Of a stretch of 64,000 bases of DNA, positions 59,889-64,000 are shown piece after piece. A model generated the notes under the pieces. That model was not told the DNA's origin. It saw only the letters and a list, made by a program, of their open reading frames with translations, and ran no database searches. The stretch's first letter is position 1; every line of letters starts with the position of its first letter. This stretch comes from DASUWK01 sp036378435 (lineage in GTDB: Bacteria; Chloroflexota; Dormibacteria; Dormibacterales; Dormibacteraceae), in the NCBI GenBank assembly GCA_036378435.1, contig DASUWK010000059.1:186001-250000 (forward strand), in the 5' to 3' direction. A program made the translations under genes and the position numbers.

Positions 59889-60630
59889 GGCGGAGCAGAT
59901 CACGGTTCGATTCGGCAGCGTTCTGGCGCTGGACGCCGTCAGCCTGGAGGTCAATCCCGGGGAGCTGGTCGGGCTGGTGGGGCCGAACGGAGCGGGGAAA
60001 TCGGTCCTTCTCGACGTGCTCAGCGGGATGCAGAAGCCGGAGCGCGGCCGGGTCTACCTGGACGACCGCGACATCACGGCGGCGCCCGTGTTCTGGCGCC
60101 CCTGGCACGGCCTCGGCCGCACGTTCCAGGAGGGACGTTCGTTCGCGTCGCTCCCAGTCGAGCTCAACGTCGCCGCCGGCGCGTGCGTCAGGGGCGGCGG
60201 CTTCCTCTCCGACGCGCTCAATTTGCCGTGGTCGGCGAAGGCGGCGAGCGAGTCGATGAAGCGAGCACGCACAGCCCTTGCGATGGTCGATGGCGAACAC
60301 CTCTGGGGCTCGCCCATGGCTGAGCTCAAAGGCGCGGACCGCCGGCGCGTCGAGCTCGCGCGCGCCATCTGTAGTGCGCCGCGGGCGCTGCTCCTGGACG
60401 AGCCCGGCGCCGGCCTCGAGGCAGAGTCGCTCGATCTGCCGAAGCTGCTCCTGCGCCTGCGGGACGAGCGCGGCATCGGCATCCTGCTGGTCGAGCACGA
60501 TCCCGCGCTGGTCTTCGGAACCTGCGATTTCATCTATGCGCTCGACGCGGGGCGCGTGGTGGCCGCCGGCCTGCCCGCCGAGGTGCGCTCCCATCCCGAG
60601 GTTCGCCGCTCCTACCTGGGAGTCGCGTAG
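59875..60630 (+). CDS. ABC ATPase, LivG type, degenerate signature
   Basis: The product is 251 residues from TTG at 59875. Walker A is GPNGAGKS, Walker B ALLLDEPGAGLEAE, and the switch His lies in LLVEHDPALVF. The LivG-specific insert after the Q-loop (GRTFQEGRSFASLPVELNVAAGA) is present. The signature motif, normally LSGGQ-x-R, reads LKGADRRRVELARAI, losing the Ser and second Gly that contact ATP. Its catalytic site may therefore be weak, with the partner ATPase (normal LSGGEQQ) doing most of the work. It is 14 bp upstream of that gene. Confidence 0.88.
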   Translation: MGLLRAEQITVRFGSVLALDAVSLEVNPGELVGLVGPNGAGKSVLLDVLSGMQKPERGRVYLDDRDITAAPVFWRPWHGLGRTFQEGRSFASLPVELNVAAGACVRGGGFLSDALNLPWSAKAASESMKRARTALAMVDGEHLWGSPMAELKGADRRRVELARAICSAPRALLLDEPGAGLEAESLDLPKLLLRLRDERGIGILLVEHDPALVFGTCDFIYALDAGRVVAAGLPAEVRSHPEVRRSYLGVA

Positions 60631-60644
60631 AGGTGCGCGCCTAG

Positions 60645-61520
60645 ATGCTGCAGGTCGCTGATCTCACAGTTCATCGCGAGGGCCGGCTGGTCCTGGACGG
60701 TCTTAGCTTCGTGGTGCCCGAAGGGGCTGCCCTGGGCGTACTCGGCCCCAACGGCTCCGGCAAGACCACGCTGCTCGAAGCCATTGCCGGCCTGCTGCCG
60801 CAGACCTCAGGTTCGGTGGTCCTCGACGGCCGCCGCCTCAACGGCCTGCCGGCCCACCGGCGGGCGCACGCGGGTCTGCGCCTGGTTGGCGAAGGCCGGC
60901 GAGTGGTCCCGCAGGTGAGCGTCCAGGAGAATCTCGACCTCGCGCGGTTGGGCGCCGGTGGCCGGCCGCTGCCAGACGCGATCACAGAGCTCTTTCCTCG
61001 CCTTCGCAGCCGCTGGCGCACCGCCGCAGGCCAGCTCTCCGGCGGCGAGCAGCAGATGCTGGCGCTGGCGATGGGGCTGGTCGCCGAGCCCAAGGTCCTG
61101 CTGCTGGACGAGCCCAGCTTCGGCCTCGCGCCACAGGTGGTTGATGAGCTCTTCGCCACGCTGGCGCGGCTGCGTTCCGAGGCCGGCCTCGCGCTGCTGC
61201 TGGCCGAGCAGCACGCCAAGCGCGCTCTGGAGCTGTGCGACCGCGTGCTCGTGATCCGCTCCGGCCGGACCGTGTTGGACAGCGCCGCGTCGGAGACCCG
61301 CGGTGACTTCGACAGCCTGGTCGAGGGCTATCTCGGCAGGCAGGAGGACGCCACCGCGGTGCCGACGCGGGCCGAGGTGACCGACCTGGTGCAGGTCCGG
61401 CTTCCGGTCAGCCTCAAGCGGCGGCTCCAGCTCGAGGCGAGGGAGCGCGGGGTCGATCCCAACGAGCTCTTCACCGAGGCGGTGACGCGCGAGGTGCAGG
61501 CCCGGAGGCGTTCGACGTGA
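60645..61520 (+). CDS. ABC ATPase, LivF type, fused to a ribbon-helix-helix domain
   Basis: The product has 291 residues. Residues 1-232 are a complete LivF ATPase: Walker A GPNGSGKTT, signature LSGGEQQ (131-137), Walker B VLLLDEPSFGL, switch His in LLLAEQHAKRA. After a short linker, residues 247-287 read as a ribbon-helix-helix unit: a beta strand (DLVQVRLPVSLKRRL), a helix (LEARERGV) and a second helix (DPNELFTEAVTREV). LivF proteins normally stop near 235. RHH domains dimerise and often bind DNA. The fusion is seen directly; its function is unknown. AGAGG lies about 10 nt before the ATG. Confidence 0.88.
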   Translation: MLQVADLTVHREGRLVLDGLSFVVPEGAALGVLGPNGSGKTTLLEAIAGLLPQTSGSVVLDGRRLNGLPAHRRAHAGLRLVGEGRRVVPQVSVQENLDLARLGAGGRPLPDAITELFPRLRSRWRTAAGQLSGGEQQMLALAMGLVAEPKVLLLDEPSFGLAPQVVDELFATLARLRSEAGLALLLAEQHAKRALELCDRVLVIRSGRTVLDSAASETRGDFDSLVEGYLGRQEDATAVPTRAEVTDLVQVRLPVSLKRRLQLEARERGVDPNELFTEAVTREVQARRRST

Positions 61521-62791
61521 GACGGCGCCTGCTGCTGGGACCGCTCGCGGGCGCGCTGGTCGCGATCCCGGCCGTCACCGCGGCCCTCGCGGCGTCTCCC
61601 GCGGTCAGCGGGGTGTCGCTGAGCGGCGACGCCAACTCGAGCCCCGTCGAGACGACCATGCTGGCGACGACGGTGTCGACGACCCCGATCGTCGACGCCC
61701 AGTACCCGCACGCCCAGGCGGACGTCGCCTCGAGCGTGCAAGCGACGGCGCACGGCAGCATCCTCGATCCCGGCGCGCTGGTGCAGACGCTGCCGTATGA
61801 GATCAACAGCAACTGCCCGCCGCCGGCGCCGTTCCCGCACATCACCCCACCCGGCGGCTGCCCGCCGTTTCCCGCCTACCCATTCGGGGCGGACGCCGAC
61901 TCCGGACGGCCTCACAACGCCGGCACGGTCCAGGGCGGGACGTACGGACCGCTGACGATCGCGGCCGGGGAATATGACCTCAACGCGGGGCAGGGGCTGG
62001 CCGACGCCGTCGTGTACGGCGGCCGCGCGGCCCTCCAGGGCGCGCCATTGGAGATCGCGAACGGGTCTGCTCATGCCAACGTGCACGTCGCCGGGGCGGA
62101 GGTCGTGTCGACCGTCGAGACGCGGCTGCAGGGCGTCGTGATCGGCGGCGTCCTCGACATCGGGGCCATCGACTCGCGGGTGACGACGGCCGCCATCTCG
62201 GGGAGCCCCGCGACCGCGACCGGCACCCTGGCCGTGAGCGGCGTAACGGTGGCCGGCGTACCGGCCTCGATCGACCAGGAGGGGATCCACCTCGCCGGGC
62301 AGACGCTGCCGCTGCCCTTGGACCCGGCGGACCAGGCGCTCCAGCAGCTTCAGCAGGCAGGCATCGCCGTGCGCCTGCTGGCTCCGGCCAAGCATGTCGC
62401 CAAAGGCGATTCCTCCTACTCGGGCTCCACGATCCAGGTCACCCTCACCTCGGCGCAGGACGGCTCGTCGATCTCGGTGCTGCTCGGCGGCGCCCGCGCG
62501 TCGACCGTGGCCGTGCCCTTCCAGCTGCTACCTCAGGCGACAGCTTCGAGCCTTGGTCAGGCCGCGCCGCCGCCCCCGGGGGGCCTGCCGAGCGCAATCG
62601 GTCCATCGACGTCCACGATCGCCGGCGCCCAGGGCCAGGTCATCCTCCGCTTCGCCGGCTTCACCCTGACGCCGCTCCAGCTCCTGCTGGCACTAGCCGC
62701 GCTGCTGGAGCTGCTGCTCCTGGCCGGAGGGACGACGGTCCTCTGGCCCCGGCCTGTTGACGTCCCGCGGCCAACCCTGACGAGCCTCTAG
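61517..62791 (+). CDS. secreted, C-terminally anchored protein, unknown
   Basis: The product is 424 residues from GTG at 61517, overlapping the ATPase gene by 4 bp. An N-terminal signal peptide (RRRLLLGPLAGALVAIPAVTAALAASP) precedes a Thr/Ser/Ala-rich beta-type region (residues 35-350), with a Pro/Cys-containing loop (NCPPPAPFPHITPPGGCPPFP) that could close a disulfide. One C-terminal helix (LLLALAALLELLLLAGGTTVLW) and a short tail anchor it. I recognise no family. Its place between the ATPase and the binding protein suggests an accessory envelope component of the transporter. Confidence 0.75.
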   Translation: MRRRLLLGPLAGALVAIPAVTAALAASPAVSGVSLSGDANSSPVETTMLATTVSTTPIVDAQYPHAQADVASSVQATAHGSILDPGALVQTLPYEINSNCPPPAPFPHITPPGGCPPFPAYPFGADADSGRPHNAGTVQGGTYGPLTIAAGEYDLNAGQGLADAVVYGGRAALQGAPLEIANGSAHANVHVAGAEVVSTVETRLQGVVIGGVLDIGAIDSRVTTAAISGSPATATGTLAVSGVTVAGVPASIDQEGIHLAGQTLPLPLDPADQALQQLQQAGIAVRLLAPAKHVAKGDSSYSGSTIQVTLTSAQDGSSISVLLGGARASTVAVPFQLLPQATASSLGQAAPPPPGGLPSAIGPSTSTIAGAQGQVILRFAGFTLTPLQLLLALAALLELLLLAGGTTVLWPRPVDVPRPTLTSL

Positions 62792-62793
62792 CG

Positions 62794-64000
62794 ATGGATC
62801 AGCTCGCCTACCGGCTTTCGCGCAGCCAGCTGCTCGCCGTCTTCGCAGCCCTTTTCCTCGGAGTCAGCGCCCTGTTGGGCTGGCTGCTGGCCCGCGACCT
62901 CGCGCTGCCGCGAGGGCTGGTCGCCTCCCGGCAGGTCATCAAGGGGACCGGGCCGACGACGGTGACGAAGCAGGGCAGCACGAGCTTCAAGCCCGGCCAG
63001 GCCGGTGGTGGAACCGCCGGGGCGGCGCAGGCGTCAACCGCGGCCGTGTCGGGCGGGCAGATCAAGATCGGGGCGGTCATAACCCAATCCGGACTCGGCG
63101 ATGAAACGCCGATCTACCACGGCCTCGACGCGGGCATCAAGGCCGTCAACGCCGAGGGCGGAGCCCACGGGATCACGTTCAACCTCGAGGTGCTCGACGA
63201 CGGCAGCGATCCCAACCGCGGCCAGGCCGCGCTGCGCCGGTTGGTCGAGCAGGACCATGTCTTCGCTCTGGTCGGCGAGTGCGCGCCGCTGACTGACATC
63301 GACGCCAGCCCTTACTTCGACCAGCAGCAGATCCCCGTCTTCGGCTCCTGCTTCGCGTCCAATCAGCAGTACGCGGACCCCTATATGTTCCCGCTGGTCG
63401 TCAAGCCGTACCTCTCAGGGCAGCTGATGGCCGACTACCTGATCGGCGAGATGGGCTCGAACGCGCCGGCGGTGGTCAGCCTCGACGTCAACGTGCTCGA
63501 CCAGAGCTACGACGGGGCCGTCGCCGGCATCGACGCGAAGAAGGGGAAGCCGTGCGACGCGGAGAAAGTGCCCATCACGCAGGCCTCCTACGACACGGTT
63601 GTGCTCAACGAGCGCTCGAACAACTGCGACGGGGTGATCCTGAACCTCGACCCTGCACGCACCTTGAGCTGGATGCAGTCAGCCCAGCGCTACGGCTATC
63701 ACCCGAAGATCATCGGCCTCACCGCCTTCGATCAGACCGTCGTCGACCACGCCGGCTCTTACAGCGACGGTCTCGTGACCTACTTCGCGCAGTACATGCC
63801 GCGGGTCGACCCCGTGCCGGCGCTGCAGCAGTTCCAGCAGGCGATGGCCACGTACGAGCCCGGCGAGCGCGACCTGAACGACGCGCTTGTCGGCTACCTC
63901 GCCGCGGTGTCCTTCGCCCAGTCGATCGGGCACGTCCAGGGCCCGGTCAGCCGGCAGTCATTCCTGAACTCGCTCTACAGCTCGCCCATCCAGAACGGGT
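62794..64000 (+). CDS. ABC substrate-binding protein, LivK type (3' partial)
   Basis: The frame is open from ATG at 62794 to the window end (402 codons). An N-terminal helix (LLAVFAALFLGVSALLGWLLA) with no lipobox cysteine suggests an uncleaved membrane tether, followed by a Gly/Thr linker. From residue 90 the Peripla_BP_6 fold begins: IKIGAVITQSGLGDETPIYHGLDAGIKAVNAEGGAHGITFNLEVLDDGSDPNRGQAALRRLVEQDHVFALVG. Several cysteines (GECAP, GSCFAS, KPCDAE, NNCDG) are unusual for the family and may form disulfides. It is the solute receptor of the transporter encoded upstream. The C-terminus lies beyond the window. Confidence 0.88.
   Translation, partial: MDQLAYRLSRSQLLAVFAALFLGVSALLGWLLARDLALPRGLVASRQVIKGTGPTTVTKQGSTSFKPGQAGGGTAGAAQASTAAVSGGQIKIGAVITQSGLGDETPIYHGLDAGIKAVNAEGGAHGITFNLEVLDDGSDPNRGQAALRRLVEQDHVFALVGECAPLTDIDASPYFDQQQIPVFGSCFASNQQYADPYMFPLVVKPYLSGQLMADYLIGEMGSNAPAVVSLDVNVLDQSYDGAVAGIDAKKGKPCDAEKVPITQASYDTVVLNERSNNCDGVILNLDPARTLSWMQSAQRYGYHPKIIGLTAFDQTVVDHAGSYSDGLVTYFAQYMPRVDPVPALQQFQQAMATYEPGERDLNDALVGYLAAVSFAQSIGHVQGPVSRQSFLNSLYSSPIQNG

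Overview
The window is GC-rich (roughly 70 percent) chromosomal DNA with dense, tightly coupled genes. Start codons are often GTG or TTG, and many genes overlap by 4 bp (ATGA, GTGA, TTGA). Gene content and order (sufR-C-B-D, tig-clpP-clpX, mreBCD-mrdA-rodA-rplU-rpmA-obg-nadD-rsfS, an HspR-like regulator, abundant GT87 proteins) fit a Terrabacteria-type soil bacterium. Candidatus Dormibacterota or a Chloroflexota/Actinobacteria relative is my best guess; this is inference from style and content, not a database match. I see no rRNA, tRNA, CRISPR array, insertion sequence or prophage, and no gene-free stretch longer than about 190 bp.

Layout. 1-4236: four GT87-type polytopic membrane glycosyltransferase-like genes, two rightward and two leftward, with a 125-bp convergent overlap. 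4283-11016 (minus): a complete SUF Fe-S assembly operon, sufR-sufC-sufB-sufD-Rieske-sufS-sufU-rhodanese-SufT/PaaD-like, with a palindromic CAAC-N6-GTTG SufR-type operator at its head. 11053-13437: an MFS transporter, a coiled-coil protein and a BON-domain membrane protein. 13592-19387: PBP1A, trigger factor, ClpP, a stand-alone ClpX-type zinc domain and ClpX. 19522-23696: an AbiEi/DUF559 protein, a methyltransferase and ValRS. 23687-27475: four translationally coupled membrane genes that look like a complex-I membrane arm with no hydrophilic subunits. 27609-36113: cell elongation (mreBCD, mrdA, rodA), then rplU, rpmA, obg, nadD, rsfS. 36199-42107: a single-domain response regulator, an HspR-like regulator, a candidate small RNA, a GT4 glycosyltransferase, CysRS and two Gfo/Idh oxidoreductases. 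42100-48824 (minus): PucR-type regulator, GltB and a secreted protein. 48916-49416: two tiny genes separated by a riboswitch-like attenuator. 49482-57053: S9 peptidase, aconitase, a small membrane protein, a GH15 hydrolase and PlsY. 57149-64000: DegV followed by a branched-chain-amino-acid-type ABC transporter whose second ATPase carries a ribbon-helix-helix tail, an unknown secreted protein, and a substrate-binding protein cut by the window end.

Expression signals. Many genes have a -10-like hexamer (TACAAT, TATAAT, TAGATT, TAAACT, CATAAT) only 6-11 nt before a start codon. This suggests widespread leaderless transcripts, and I used it to choose several starts. The least explained items are the attenuator/three-way-junction RNA at 49105-49207, the orphan complex-I-like arm, the LivF-RHH fusion, the stand-alone ClpX zinc domain and the candidate small RNA at 37000-37080.
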